Positions 52,193 to 61,940 are shown, counted from the stretch's first letter. The stretch: 64,000 bases of DNA from DASRLE01 sp963825315 (GCA_963825315.1 CAWGST010000004.1:124001-188000); one strand, 5' to 3'. Notes: a model not told the origin generated them from the sequence alone. Program-made: numbers and translations.

Positions 52193-53383
52193 TCAACCCT
52201 GAATTTGCGACGCCGGCAAACGGCACAGGAACCGCCCTGTGTGCGACCGCCTGTTTTTGGCCAGCGATTCCGGCGTTCCGACGCCCACGATTCGTCCGCC
52301 CTCCCCGCCGCCTTCCGGCCCCAGGTCGATGATCCAATCCGCCTCCGCAATCAGTTCCAGATTATGTTCGATGACAATCACCGTCTGGCCCGCATCCACG
52401 AGGCGCTGCAACGCTTCGACCAACCGTTTCACGTCCGCCATGTGCAACCCGACCGTCGGCTCTTCCAGCAAAAAGAGACTCGATCTCCCCGGGGAAAAAT
52501 GTCCCGCGTCCTCCGGCCTGCGAAAGCCGGCCAGCAAATGAGTGACTATTTTCAGACGCTGCGCCTCGCCGCCGCTCAAGGTCGGGCTGCTTTGGCCGAG
52601 CTTGATGTAATCCAGCCCGGTGTCGCGCAACGCTTCCAAGGCCCGGGCAATTTTGGGAAAGGCGGCAAAGGTTTGCAGCGCCTGGCCCACGCTCAAATCC
52701 AGCACTTCGGCAATGTTCAAATGGCGGAACTGGATGTCCAGGGTTTCCCGATTAAAGCGCGTGCCCTGGCAAGTTTCGCAGCGGACATACGCCGGGGGCA
52801 TGAAGTTCATTTCCAGTTTAATCGTCCCGGCGCCGAGGCATTCCGGACAGCGGCCTTGCGGGCTGTTGAAGGAAAATCGGCCGGCGGAGTAGCCGCGCAG
52901 CCGCGCCTCCGGCGTCTGCGCGAAAAGTTGTCGGATGGCGTCAAAGAATCCGGCGTAGGTCGCTGGCACCGACCGCAACGTGCGGCCAATGGGGGATTGA
53001 TCCACCTCATAAACCGCGCGTATCGAATCGGCTCCCGTCACTGTGCCCGCGTCTTTGGCGGCGGACATCTTGCGCGAGCGTGAAATCCTGGCGCGCACCA
53101 CCGGCAACAAACAATCGCGCAACAAGGTGCTTTTGCCCGAGCCGCTGACGCCGGTCAGGCAGACGAATCGATGCAGGGGAAAGCTCACGGTCAGATTCTT
53201 CAAATTGTGCAACTTTGCGCCCGCCAGGGTCAGCATGGCCTGTTCCGCGTTTGGAACGACTGGCCGCCGCCGGCCTCGCGCCGGATAAGATTTCCTGGAG
53301 CGCAAACATTGCGCCGTGACGGAATGCGCGTGTGCCATCAACTCCTTCCAGGTGCCGCTGGCCACGACTTCTCCGCCGTTCAC
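52193..53383 (-). CDS. uvrA: UvrA-type excinuclease subunit, C-terminal part after frameshift
   Basis: Second ABC half of UvrA: FVCLTGVSGSGKSTLLRDCL (Walker A), zinc-type Cys pairs CPECLGAGT and CETCQGTRFN, signature SSPTLSGGEAQRLKIVTHLL, and LFLLEEPTVGLHMADVKRLV (Walker B). The first half is at 53380-54846. Inserting one G in the G4 run at 53389-53392 (coding strand) joins them through LGPGAGVNGGEVVASGT, giving ~884 aa. As written, this half has no good start codon. Confidence 0.88.
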   Translation of the reverse strand: MNGGEVVASGTWKELMAHAHSVTAQCLRSRKSYPARGRRRPVVPNAEQAMLTLAGAKLHNLKNLTVSFPLHRFVCLTGVSGSGKSTLLRDCLLPVVRARISRSRKMSAAKDAGTVTGADSIRAVYEVDQSPIGRTLRSVPATYAGFFDAIRQLFAQTPEARLRGYSAGRFSFNSPQGRCPECLGAGTIKLEMNFMPPAYVRCETCQGTRFNRETLDIQFRHLNIAEVLDLSVGQALQTFAAFPKIARALEALRDTGLDYIKLGQSSPTLSGGEAQRLKIVTHLLAGFRRPEDAGHFSPGRSSLFLLEEPTVGLHMADVKRLVEALQRLVDAGQTVIVIEHNLELIAEADWIIDLGPEGGGEGGRIVGVGTPESLAKNRRSHTGRFLCRLPASQIQG

Positions 53384-54846
53384 GCCGGCCCCGGCCCCAA
53401 ATCGATGATATAATCGGCCCGCCGCATGGTTTCTTCATCATGTTCGACGACGAGCAGCGAATTGCCCCGCGCCTTGAGCAACTCCAGGGCGTGGAGCAAC
53501 TTTTCATTGTCGCGGGCATGGAGACCGATGGTCGGCTCGTCCAAAATATAAAGGACACCGCTGAGATTGGAACCGAGTTGGGCGGCCAATCGGATGCGTT
53601 GCGCCTCGCCTCCCGAAAGGGTGGTGGCGCCGCGGCCCAATTGCAAATAGCCCAGGCCGACCTCGCGCAGAAATTTCAACCGTTCACGAATCTCGGGCAA
53701 AATGTCCCGCGCGATTTCCGCCTCGCGCCCTTTCAACCGCAGGCCTTGCAGCCATGCCAGCGCCGCATCCACCGAGGCATTGGAAAGATCGACAATGGTC
53801 GTGCCGTTCCAAAGGCGCACAGCGCGGGCGATGGCGTTGAGCCGCGTTCCGTGGCACGATTGGCAAATCTCGCGCCGTCCCTCCTGCCACTCAAACCACG
53901 ATTCTTCAATCGCCTCAGCCCGCGCTCCGCGCTCGACTTCGGGCAAATAAAAAACCTCGCCAAAACCGCGGCAGGATGGACACCAGCCGCGCGAGGAATT
54001 GTAGCTGAACATTTTCGGATCCAGCGGCTCAAAGGATTCGCCGCAGGCCGGACAAGAGCGCTCCGTGGAATACACGGAAGTCCTGCCATCCTTGGCCAGC
54101 GCATGGACGGTGCCGCGCCCCAACTGCAATGCCGCATCAATCATCTCCCGCGCCGCTTTTCGTTCCGACGGGATGGGCCTTCGCCTCTTGTCCAGCCGGC
54201 CCGCCACGATTTCCACATCATGTTCCCGGAAGCGATCCAGCCGCAGGGGCTGGTTTGTCGGGTGCATTTTTCCGTCAGCGCGCACCTCGGCGTAGCCGTG
54301 TTTGGCGGCCCAGGCGGCGACATCGGTGTGAAAGCCTTTGCGGTTCTTGACAACGGGCGCCAGCAACAGCAAATCACCCCGCCTTTTCATGTCCTCTTCC
54401 AATCGGCGGCCCACCTGGTCTCGCGTCTGCGCCTGAACCGGACACTGGCATTGCGGGCAAAATTGCGTGCCGAGCCGGGCGAAGAGCAGGCGCACAAAAT
54501 GATAAACCTCAGTGACGGTTGCCACCGTGCTTTTGCCCCCGCCGCGCGAATGGCGCTGTTCGATGCTGACGGCCGGGGGAATGCCGGTGATCAAATCCAC
54601 CTCCGGCCGGGCCAGTTGCTCGATGAACTGCCGGGCATAGACATTCATCGAATCCAGGAACCGGCGCTGGCCTTCGGCAAAGAGCAGATCAAAGGCCAGC
54701 GTGCTTTTTCCCGAACCGCTCAAACCGGTGACCACGACAAATTGGTTGCGCGGGATGGTCAGGGAAACATTCTTGAGATTGTGTTCGCGCGCGCCATGAA
54801 TGGCAATGACTTCCGCTTCCGCAACCGTTGCTGGTGAATGACGCAC
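53380..54846 (-). CDS. uvrA: UvrA-type excinuclease subunit, N-terminal part before frameshift
   Basis: First ABC half: IHGAREHNLKNVSLTIPRNQ, Walker A VVTGLSGSGKSTLAFDLLFAE, YARQFIEQLARPEVD, zinc-finger-like CPQCQCPVQ, CPACGE...CPSCRGFG and CQSCHGTRLN, signature TTLSGGEAQRIRLAAQLG, Walker B VLYILDEPTIGLHARDNEKL. It uses GTG at 54846. The frame ends at LGPGPA where the canonical LGPGAG should continue. UvrA recognises DNA lesions and loads UvrB. SMUG1 lies just upstream on the same strand. Confidence 0.9.
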   Translation of the reverse strand: MRHSPATVAEAEVIAIHGAREHNLKNVSLTIPRNQFVVVTGLSGSGKSTLAFDLLFAEGQRRFLDSMNVYARQFIEQLARPEVDLITGIPPAVSIEQRHSRGGGKSTVATVTEVYHFVRLLFARLGTQFCPQCQCPVQAQTRDQVGRRLEEDMKRRGDLLLLAPVVKNRKGFHTDVAAWAAKHGYAEVRADGKMHPTNQPLRLDRFREHDVEIVAGRLDKRRRPIPSERKAAREMIDAALQLGRGTVHALAKDGRTSVYSTERSCPACGESFEPLDPKMFSYNSSRGWCPSCRGFGEVFYLPEVERGARAEAIEESWFEWQEGRREICQSCHGTRLNAIARAVRLWNGTTIVDLSNASVDAALAWLQGLRLKGREAEIARDILPEIRERLKFLREVGLGYLQLGRGATTLSGGEAQRIRLAAQLGSNLSGVLYILDEPTIGLHARDNEKLLHALELLKARGNSLLVVEHDEETMRRADYIIDLGPGPA

Positions 54847-55033
54847 GCTCCATTATGCCTCATGCCGCGCCATAGGCAAGAGGGCCGGAATTTCGGTCGT
54901 GGGAATGGAGGACGTTCAATTCATGATCGTCCACTTTGCGATTATTCTCTTGACATCGCAGATTCATATCGGGTTGATTCAAATTAGCTAATCTTAAAAT
55001 CCGATAATTCCAGAAAGAGGATGAATAATGGAC

Positions 55034-55756
55034 TTATTTCCAGACGCCCAACGCTTGCAGTTGTGCCGCGGCCTGCCTGGCCCAATCGCGATTGGCCGCC
55101 GGCGACGCGGGGCTGGGATGCAATATCCGGCCGATTTGGAGCGGGCTTCCCTCCGCAACCATGCCGGCCTGGCGCGCGGCAAATGCGCCAATGCCGATGA
55201 TCCATTTGGGCCGCAAAATATCGAATACAGCGCGCAGGTGGGCGTCGCACACCCGGGATAAGCGCGCCCTCTCCCCCAAGCTCAACTTGTCGGGCGTTCG
55301 ATTGCGCCCGCCCGCTTCCAAAAAGGCCAGCGGGCAATAATTGACAACAAAATGGCGCTCGAAGAAATTTTCCGGCGCTCCAAAGCGGCCGGCAAAAAGT
55401 TTCCACAAACGCCGGCCGCTGATTTCGGAGCGCGCGCAGTCGAATCCCAAAATGGGGCGGCGCGGATGCTCATGGGCGGGCCGTCCGATGGCCGCGTCAA
55501 TTTTCATCCAATCCCGCACCGCGCCAATTTCTCCAAAGGGCACCCCCGTTTGCGCCATGCCGAAAGGCCCCGGATTCATGCCGAGGAAAATGATTTCCTT
55601 CGGCGTCCGGCCAAAGCGGCGCAGGTACATTTCGTGTCCCTTCCACGCGTAGAGCAATGGATTATAGACATGCGTCACGGGTGGCGCAAAACGCAGCTTC
55701 TCCACTTCCCCGCACAAGTGTTGCGCGGCTTCAATCAGTCTTTTTTCCGTCGCCAT
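55034..55756 (-). CDS. SMUG1-type single-strand-selective uracil-DNA glycosylase
   Basis: Base-excision-repair enzyme, 240 aa. The SMUG1 signature motif 1 FLGMNPGPFGMAQTGVPFGE (residues ~58-77) and motif 2 HPSPASPAANRDW near the C-terminus are both present. Other marks are the NYCPLAFLEAGGRNRTPDKL loop and WIIGIGAFAARQA. Asn in GMNPG replaces the catalytic Asp of family 1, as known for SMUG1. The N-terminus THVYNPLLYAW also matches. It is between the GT4 and uvrA genes on the same strand. Confidence 0.9.
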   Translation of the reverse strand: MATEKRLIEAAQHLCGEVEKLRFAPPVTHVYNPLLYAWKGHEMYLRRFGRTPKEIIFLGMNPGPFGMAQTGVPFGEIGAVRDWMKIDAAIGRPAHEHPRRPILGFDCARSEISGRRLWKLFAGRFGAPENFFERHFVVNYCPLAFLEAGGRNRTPDKLSLGERARLSRVCDAHLRAVFDILRPKWIIGIGAFAARQAGMVAEGSPLQIGRILHPSPASPAANRDWARQAAAQLQALGVWK

Positions 55757-55774
55757 TTTCGGACAGTCTGGATT

Positions 55775-57085
55775 TCAGGTGGTTTGCGCCTGGGAAATGG
55801 TGAGAAAGTTTTCGATCTGATCGATGACCGTGGTGTCGTTGAACTTGGCCAGCACTTCGGCTTGGGCCGTTTCGGCCATTTGACAGCGCAGCGCGGGGGA
55901 GATTTGCAATTCCTGCATGCGCGCGGCGAGTTCTTCGGCGTCGCCGGCTGGATAGGTCAGCGCGTTTTCGCCGTGGCGCAGCAGTTCCTCCATCCCGCCC
56001 GAGCGCGCGCCAATGACCGGGAGGCCGCAGCCCATCGCTTCCAAGGGGGTGAATGGAAACGGCTCGGCCCATTCGGGAGTGTGGAGGAGAACGTCGTGCT
56101 GCTTGTAAACCGCGGGCAGGTCGGTGTTTTGGTTGGAGACATTGAGGAATTCCACCGGCAACTGGTTGGCCACAACAAAGGTGCGCAAATCCGCCACGTA
56201 TCTGGAATCGCCCCGCCCGTAAATGCTGAGTGTGACGTCGAGCCTGGCGGCGCGGGCGATCTTCAGCGCCTTGAGCGCCGTCATAACGCCGCTCTCCTCC
56301 GTCAGGCGCGTGACAATCAGAAATCTTCTCATCGGCACGCCGGCCGGTTTGATGTCACCGATATAGGCCGCCGTAATGCCGGGATAAATGACGTCGGCAT
56401 GACTGACACAAAAACCGACCTGTTCGGTCAGGTGCTTGAGGGTCTGGCTGCAAAAGTAGATGCGGCCAAAGCGGAAGCCGGGAATGGAATTAGGCGCAAC
56501 CGCGGCGCGGTCCCTGCCTTCTCCAAAAATGCCGGGAACCCGGTCATAACCTCTCATCAAGCGGGTGGGAGCGGTGGAATCCAGGCGGATCCGTTCCCCG
56601 CTCATTTCCAGGGCCTTGCGTGTGGATTGCGCCAGGAACGGCAGGCTGGGTGAGTTCCAAAAATGCAGCCACGGATCTTCCCGCACATTGGCCGAAAGCC
56701 AATGGTCGAAGACATCATAGACCACGCGCCGCTGCGAATTGTGGAGGCTAAAAATGAGTGACTTGGAAAGTCCGAACAGACTGAAAACGTGGACGACATC
56801 GGGCTGGAATTGATCGAGAGCTTCGCGGAGCACATCGTTGTTATAAACTTCAAGCGGCTTGAGTTCCATGAACCCGGTGAGGGACGGATGGCCAAAGACG
56901 CCGTTGAGGTGAAGCCTCCGCTCGATCTCGCCATCGCGTTGCTCGGTGCGGAGGCCGTGAGTGGAAGTCAAGACAAGGATCGTATGCCCCCGCAGGCGCA
57001 AGGATTCAGTCACCGTCTGACAATGATAATCAAACGTGCCGGCATGATGCGGCGGGTATAAATTGGTCAGCACCAGAATCTTCAT
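55775..57085 (-). CDS. GT4-family glycosyltransferase
   Basis: A 436-aa GT-B enzyme from ATG 57085. N-terminal domain: MKILVLTNLYPPHHAGTFDY ... VVHVFSLFGLS. C-terminal domain: RRFLIVTRLTEESGVMTALK, LTLSIYG-type strand, and the donor-binding motif HTPEWAEPFPFTPLEAMGCG ... GARSGGMEELL (the E-x7-E pattern of GT4). Its acceptor is unknown; cell-surface or exopolysaccharide synthesis is likely. Confidence 0.86.
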   Translation of the reverse strand: MKILVLTNLYPPHHAGTFDYHCQTVTESLRLRGHTILVLTSTHGLRTEQRDGEIERRLHLNGVFGHPSLTGFMELKPLEVYNNDVLREALDQFQPDVVHVFSLFGLSKSLIFSLHNSQRRVVYDVFDHWLSANVREDPWLHFWNSPSLPFLAQSTRKALEMSGERIRLDSTAPTRLMRGYDRVPGIFGEGRDRAAVAPNSIPGFRFGRIYFCSQTLKHLTEQVGFCVSHADVIYPGITAAYIGDIKPAGVPMRRFLIVTRLTEESGVMTALKALKIARAARLDVTLSIYGRGDSRYVADLRTFVVANQLPVEFLNVSNQNTDLPAVYKQHDVLLHTPEWAEPFPFTPLEAMGCGLPVIGARSGGMEELLRHGENALTYPAGDAEELAARMQELQISPALRCQMAETAQAEVLAKFNDTTVIDQIENFLTISQAQTT

Positions 57086-57523
57086 ACGCTCGGGCGGGAG
57101 ATTACAGGCGGGAGGAGGGTTTGGCGAGTCCGGCGATTGGATTGGAGGGCGTGGGGTTGGGGGTGCGCCCGGAATGGCCAAAAGCTCGCAAGTCTTTGGC
57201 CCGGCAACTCGTTAAAACTCGTCTCCCCTGCACAGAGGGCATTCGATACAGAAACAGGGTCAAGGGCGGTGTCCGTTGATCAAAGCATTAGCAGGCAAAA
57301 CATCTGTGCCTGGTGGCGCCGCCTTTAAGCGGATGTCGGCCATCAGACCTTCAGAAGATCTGTGTTTCGTTGCATTGCCGGTTTCCACCAAGAGTTTCCG
57401 GTTTCTACCTTCGAAGCGAATTCGAACTGGCGGGATTTTCCGACCAACTCAGATGATGATAAGCGAAAAACCGTTTGAACTGCTTCTCAGCGTTCAAACG
57501 GTTAAACAAAATGTTAAGCGGTT
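57086..57523. other. Gap upstream of glycosyltransferase, with terminator
   Basis: No gene supported over ~440 bp. The right part holds the terminator of the prepilin-type gene (57469-57503). The remainder shows no clear element. Confidence 0.55.
57469..57503 (-). terminator. Rho-independent terminator of the prepilin-type gene
   Basis: Perfect 12-bp stem AACCGTTTGAAC / GTTCAAACGGTT with an 11-nt loop. On the minus strand it is followed by TTTTTCGC, just past the stop codon (57524) of the gene it serves. It is the clearest intrinsic terminator in the window. Confidence 0.8.
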
Positions 57524-58282
57524 TTACCGATTGCCGTAAGCGTCGTTCAGGGAGGAGGCGGAGAAGGTTTGCATTGAACTGATCGTCCGCCAGTTAACCG
57601 AGCCATCATATAGCTCGATGTTCCCACCCATCGCACCAATGCTGGCGCTATTGGTGGCTCCAGGGACGGAGGAGGAGCCCAAGGCCGTGGCAGCGCCCGC
57701 TGTCGTGTGCGGCGCCATTTTCATCATCGGGCTGTAATCGCTTTGACTGGAGGTCCAGTAATTGGCATCTGCCAGAAGCTCGTTGGTTCCGGCGGCGGTG
57801 GAAAACTTGACGGGCACGAGCGCATAAGCCACGCCAGGTTTTCCCGGTATGATGTCGTCGGCCAGATAGCTGTAACCGATGATGTACCCGTATTGATCAT
57901 GAGTAGCGGCGCCGCCAACTTCGGAGCCGAAATCAAGATTGGGACAATAAAATATGTTGCTGTTGCCGGCGGCATAGCCCACCAGATTGGTGAACATCTG
58001 GTCGGAAAGCCGAATGGAATGGTAATTGCCGATGTTGTCGGCCGCGCTGGGCAGCACATCGGCATTGTCGTTCGCGGAGTTTAGGCAAACCACATACAGT
58101 TGATGCAGATTGCCTTTGCAAACCGCCCGGCGCGCCTTTTCCTTCGCGCCCGACAGAGCGGGCAAAAGCAAAGCAGCCAGAATCCCGGTCATGGCAATCA
58201 CCACAACCAATTCCACCAATGTAAACCCGGCGGAACCAGCCCGCTCGTCATTCCTGCGATGAAAGACTCGCTGCGTTTTCAT
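57524..58282 (-). CDS. Prepilin-type secreted protein (type II pseudopilin-like)
   Basis: A 252-aa protein with a prepilin cleavage site after Gly ~19 (SAG|FTLVELVVVIAMTGILAALL; Glu at +5) and a long N-terminal helix. The C-terminal globular part contains KARRAVCKGNLHQLYV, a typical Verrucomicrobiota/Planctomycetota opener, and ends with a degenerate H-x9-DG-like strand (NIELYDGSVNW). Such proteins are exported by T2SS/T4P-like systems. No assembly genes are nearby. Terminator follows. Confidence 0.85.
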   Translation of the reverse strand: MKTQRVFHRRNDERAGSAGFTLVELVVVIAMTGILAALLLPALSGAKEKARRAVCKGNLHQLYVVCLNSANDNADVLPSAADNIGNYHSIRLSDQMFTNLVGYAAGNSNIFYCPNLDFGSEVGGAATHDQYGYIIGYSYLADDIIPGKPGVAYALVPVKFSTAAGTNELLADANYWTSSQSDYSPMMKMAPHTTAGAATALGSSSVPGATNSASIGAMGGNIELYDGSVNWRTISSMQTFSASSLNDAYGNR

Positions 58283-58350
58283 GTCTCAACTGGCCTATTG
58301 ATCATAATATGCTCCATTCCCCAAATAACCGCAACAAAAATCTTTTAAAA

Positions 58351-58496
58351 AATTTTTGTGAGGAAAACCCTCACAGGGAAGGGTTTAACACCATCAGCTC
58401 CCGCATTACTGTCGCCTCATGTTCGCGCAGCCGCCAGCCTGCATCCGTCTTCGTGGCGTGCAGCAAAACAGCTTGAAGAATCTTGGCCTCGATCTT
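58351..58496 (+). repeat. Direct repeat, left copy: duplicated uvrA2 promoter and 5' end
   Basis: Aligns without gaps to 61941-62086 (offset 3590). It includes the uvrA2 upstream region and the first ~26 codons. The two copies bracket the tandem paralogues at 58.5-61.9 kb. Confidence 0.75.
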
Positions 58497-58550
58497 CAAA
58501 CTATTGGGCGGGTTGTTCAATTTGATAGTACTCGGTTGAACAATTCGTGA
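58419..58550 (+). pseudogene. 5' fragment of a second uvrA2 copy
   Basis: Reads MFAQPPACIRLRGVQQNSLK and then NLGLDL, the same start as the uvrA2 gene at 62009 with several amino-acid changes (R to Q, N to S, FD to LG). It departs from uvrA2 just before the Walker A region and stops at 58550 inside the 3' end of the opposite-strand secreted gene. Non-synonymous changes indicate loss of selection. Confidence 0.65.
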
Positions 58551-60168
58551 CGGTGGCTTGATAAGTACCCGCACCTCCCGTGATGGTCGCGCCAGCGACA
58601 ACCGTATAAATGCCGTTCACGCTGGCCGAACCAATGAGCCTGAAGGCCGACGGGGCCGGATTCCCAGGGGCGGTGAAGTTAATGGCAACAACAGCGCAAC
58701 CGGGGGTCGTTCGGCTGGCTGTGATGCCGGTAATGGTGAACGGTGTTGGAACAGTCACCTGCGCCACAGCCACGGTGGTGGCCTGATTAGTCCCCGGCGG
58801 CGAATAGGCGCGCCAGAGTCCCAGAAAAGCGGGCAAGCCACCGTTACCGTCCAAGGTGTAAAGATTGCCCACGTTGTCCCAAGCGACATCGTAATATGGG
58901 TCGCCCCCCGTTTCGTCAAGATTGGCTATGAACTGCCCATTGGTTGCGCGGTAGAGGTATAATCCCCCGCATGGAGAGGTTTCGGTATCACAGGAACCCA
59001 CCACGGCGACGGCAACATAAGTGGCAGTCGGATCCACGGCGACACCGTACGCATCCAACAGCGTCGCGTTTCCGAATCCAATCGCCCAATTCGCGTTCGT
59101 TTCCTGTTCCCCTTCGTAGGGCGGAAAACGCATGAGCGCATAAGCGGAATTTTCATAGGGTGTGATGAATTGAATGGTGTAAATAAAACCGTTGCTATCC
59201 ACCGCAAGGTCGTACGGTGCCTGTGTCAAAAAGTTCGAATCCACCGGCACGATTACGGTGCCCGTATCGTTGGTCGCCGCGACGCCATTGGTGCCGATTT
59301 GCCAGCCAATAATCCCCGCTGATCCGTAGGGGTATTCGTCCGTCATCCAAATTTGTGTGTTGGCACCTGTCCCCGTGAACGCCAGCCCGCTGAGTTCCAG
59401 ATTTGGATCCAGTTCCACTGGGTAATTGTCCGTGCGTATAACTTGGCGCCAGTTGTTGGTCTCGATGATTGGATCGAATGAGACCACAACCCCCTGGTTG
59501 GCGAAATCATCCACGTAAAGCCTGTCATCGGCCCCGATGGTCATCTTCCAAGGACTGTAATCTTCGCCAGCCCAGCCCCAGCCACCCGTGCTGAAGCCGC
59601 CATCATCGGCCGGACTCCCATCGGCGTTGAACTTATAAATGCCGACTTGAGAGCCGGGAGGGTTACCCCCAACGGCGTAGGCGTTCCCCACATAGACACG
59701 TCCGTAGAATGGGCTGTTCGTATTCCGGTTCACACTGATGCCTCTCGGCGCGGCGACGGCGAAGTTCGAGCTGTTGTCCGTGATGTTGGTCCAGGTGGAA
59801 TAGCCGGCCGAGGCAGCGGTGATACTCACCGTATAAACGCCCGCAGCCAGATCCGTGCTGCCATGCCAAATCGCAGAGTTGAGTCCCGCATTCGTTCCGG
59901 CATTTCCATTCGTGGAGGCCAGGGTTTGGATCACGTTTGTCCCGCTATAAATCCGGACCCAAACACCCCCGGTGGCCTTATCGTTGAGGATGTAACTGAT
60001 GGTCAGGCTGCCGCCGGGAACAATGGTCCCCGCCGTGAGCGAGCCATTGAGCTTTATATCGCTCGCATAAACATTGGCGCGGGCTGTTGTGGCAGACGAA
60101 ATGAAAGCCAGCGCAAGGGCCAAGCTTCCAGCTATCCTGCCGATGCGAGGTGATGGTACGTGTCTCAT
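58501..60168 (-). CDS. Secreted beta-propeller-like protein, paralogue A
   Basis: A 555-aa protein with signal peptide (GSLALALAFISSATTARA). Residues ~32-130 form a FlgD/FlgT-like Ig domain (SGSLTISYILNDKATGGVWV-type strand, SIWHGSTDLAAGVYTVSI-type strand). Then NHL/SMP-30-like propeller segments: NTNSPFYGRVYVGNAY, GFSTGGWGWAGEDYSPWKM, DDRLYVDDFANQGVVVSFD, GLYLYRATNGQFIANLDETG and DVAWDNVGNLYTLDGNGG. The C-terminus (FRLIGSASVNGIYTVVAGAT) is a short beta module. It is closely related to the next gene. Probably extracellular; function unknown. Confidence 0.75.
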   Translation of the reverse strand: MRHVPSPRIGRIAGSLALALAFISSATTARANVYASDIKLNGSLTAGTIVPGGSLTISYILNDKATGGVWVRIYSGTNVIQTLASTNGNAGTNAGLNSAIWHGSTDLAAGVYTVSITAASAGYSTWTNITDNSSNFAVAAPRGISVNRNTNSPFYGRVYVGNAYAVGGNPPGSQVGIYKFNADGSPADDGGFSTGGWGWAGEDYSPWKMTIGADDRLYVDDFANQGVVVSFDPIIETNNWRQVIRTDNYPVELDPNLELSGLAFTGTGANTQIWMTDEYPYGSAGIIGWQIGTNGVAATNDTGTVIVPVDSNFLTQAPYDLAVDSNGFIYTIQFITPYENSAYALMRFPPYEGEQETNANWAIGFGNATLLDAYGVAVDPTATYVAVAVVGSCDTETSPCGGLYLYRATNGQFIANLDETGGDPYYDVAWDNVGNLYTLDGNGGLPAFLGLWRAYSPPGTNQATTVAVAQVTVPTPFTITGITASRTTPGCAVVAINFTAPGNPAPSAFRLIGSASVNGIYTVVAGATITGGAGTYQATVTNCSTEYYQIEQPAQ

Positions 60169-60190
60169 AACTTTGTTGAGTTAACATTTT

Positions 60191-61869
60191 CTAAGGAACA
60201 GCCATTGCGCGGTAGAAATTCTGGTCGCCTCCAGCGGGAACACAAATACATCGGTTCGCGTTGGAGCTGAAATTGGTCGCGTCGGCAACCCAATTGATCA
60301 AATCAGACGATTGTTGGATGACGTAGGTGACGTTGCTTTGGCCTTCGATCGTGAAGAGCAGCCCGCCCGGTCCGCCACCGGGTTGACCAAATCCGGCGGC
60401 AGGAGCGCGTTATAGGCTTGAATGACCGGCACGGCAACGGTCGTGGCTTGATTGGTTCCCGGCGGTGAATAGGCGCGCCAGACTTCCTTAGTGTCGTCCA
60501 AAGCGTAAAGATTGCCGACGTTGTCCCAAGCCACGTCGTAATAGCCATCGCCGCCCGTTTGGTCAAGATCGATTATGAAATCCCCATTGGTTGCGCGGTA
60601 AAGGTAAAGTCCCCCGGTGGTGTCGTATTCGACACCATTGGTGCCCACCACGGCGACGGCAACAACAGAGGCGGTTGGGTCCACGGCGACGCCGTACGCC
60701 TTCAGCAGCGTCGGGTACGTCCCGATCGCCCAATCCGCGGTTATTTTCGGTTCCCCCTCGTAGGGCGGAAAACGCATAAGCTCATAAGCCGGATTGTCAA
60801 TTGTCAGTTGTTGAATGGTGTAAATATAGCCGTTGCGATCCAGCGCAAGGCCGAAAGGCGACTGTGTCAAAAAATTCGAATCCACCGGCACGATTACGGT
60901 GCCCGTATCGTTGGCCGCCGCGACGCCATCAGCCCCGATTTGCCAGCCAATAATCCCCAACGATCCCGAAAGCTCTGCATCTGTCATCCATATTACCGCA
61001 TTTGTGCCCACCCCGATCACTCTCAGGCCGGTCAGATACAGCGTGGAATCCGGGTAATTGTCCGTGCGTATGACGTGGCGCTGGCTGTTGCCAACGATGG
61101 TTGGATCGAATGAAACCACAACTCCCTGGCCGGAGTAATCATCCACGTACAGCCGGTCATCGGCCCCAATTGCCATCTTCCAGGGACTGTCAGCTTCGCC
61201 TGCCCAGCCCCAGCCACCCGTGCTGAAGCCGCCATCATCGGCCGGACTGCCATCGGCGTTGCACTTAATAATGCCGACGTTATCGCCGTAGGCGTTCGCC
61301 ACATAGACCCGTCCGTAAAACGGGCTGTTTGTATTCTGGTTGACGGAAACGCCGGTCGGCACAGTGACAAAGAAATTCGGGCCGTCGTCCGTGATGTTGG
61401 TCCAGGTGGCATAGCCGACCGACGCGGCGGTGATGTTCACCGTATAAGCGCCTTGATCCAGATTCGTCACATCAGCCCAAATCGCGGAGTTGAGTCCCGC
61501 ATTCGTTCCCACCTTTTCATCCGCAGAGGCCAGGGTTTGGATCAGGTTCGTTCCGCTATAAATCCGGACCCAAACACCCCCGGTGGCCGTATCGTTGAGG
61601 ATGTAACTGATGGTCAAACTGTCTCCGGGAAGGATGACTGCCGCCTTGTGCGAGCCATTGAGCTTTATATCGCTCGCATAAACATTGGCGCGAACCGTTA
61701 TGGTGGACGAAATGAAAACCAGCGCAAGGGCCAGACTTCGAGCCATCCAGCCGAAGTTTGATTTAATTTTTGAGACAAGAGCACCGGCACTCTCTCGACG
61801 GGAAGAATGCGAGTCGCCCAAGGGGAAATGTTCAATGAGAACACGAACAATTACACGGCGCTTATCCAT
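60191..61869 (-). CDS. Secreted beta-propeller-like protein, paralogue B (frameshifted near its 3' end)
   Basis: Shares almost the whole layout of paralogue A: ANVYASDIKLNG, YGRVYVANAYG, DDRLYVDDYSGQGVVVSFD, DVAWDNVGNLYALDDTK and RAYSPPGTNQATTVAVPV. As written the frame drifts after LLPPDLVNPVADRAG and ends at 60298. Another frame from ~60409 down to a TAG at 60191 reads GPGGLLFTIEGQSNVTYVIQ, QSSDLINWVADATNFSS and DQNFYRAMAVP, a typical secreted C-terminal module. Thus one base is missing between 60360 and 60409, and the full product would be ~559 aa. ATG 61869 has a nearby AGGAAG; ATG 61746 is the alternative, immediately at the signal peptide. Confidence 0.7.
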
Positions 61870-61940
61870 CAGCTTCCTTTTTGAATACAGAAAATGTAGC
61901 ACAAACGCCGCCCGTTTGACAAGCACTTATTTTTGACACA

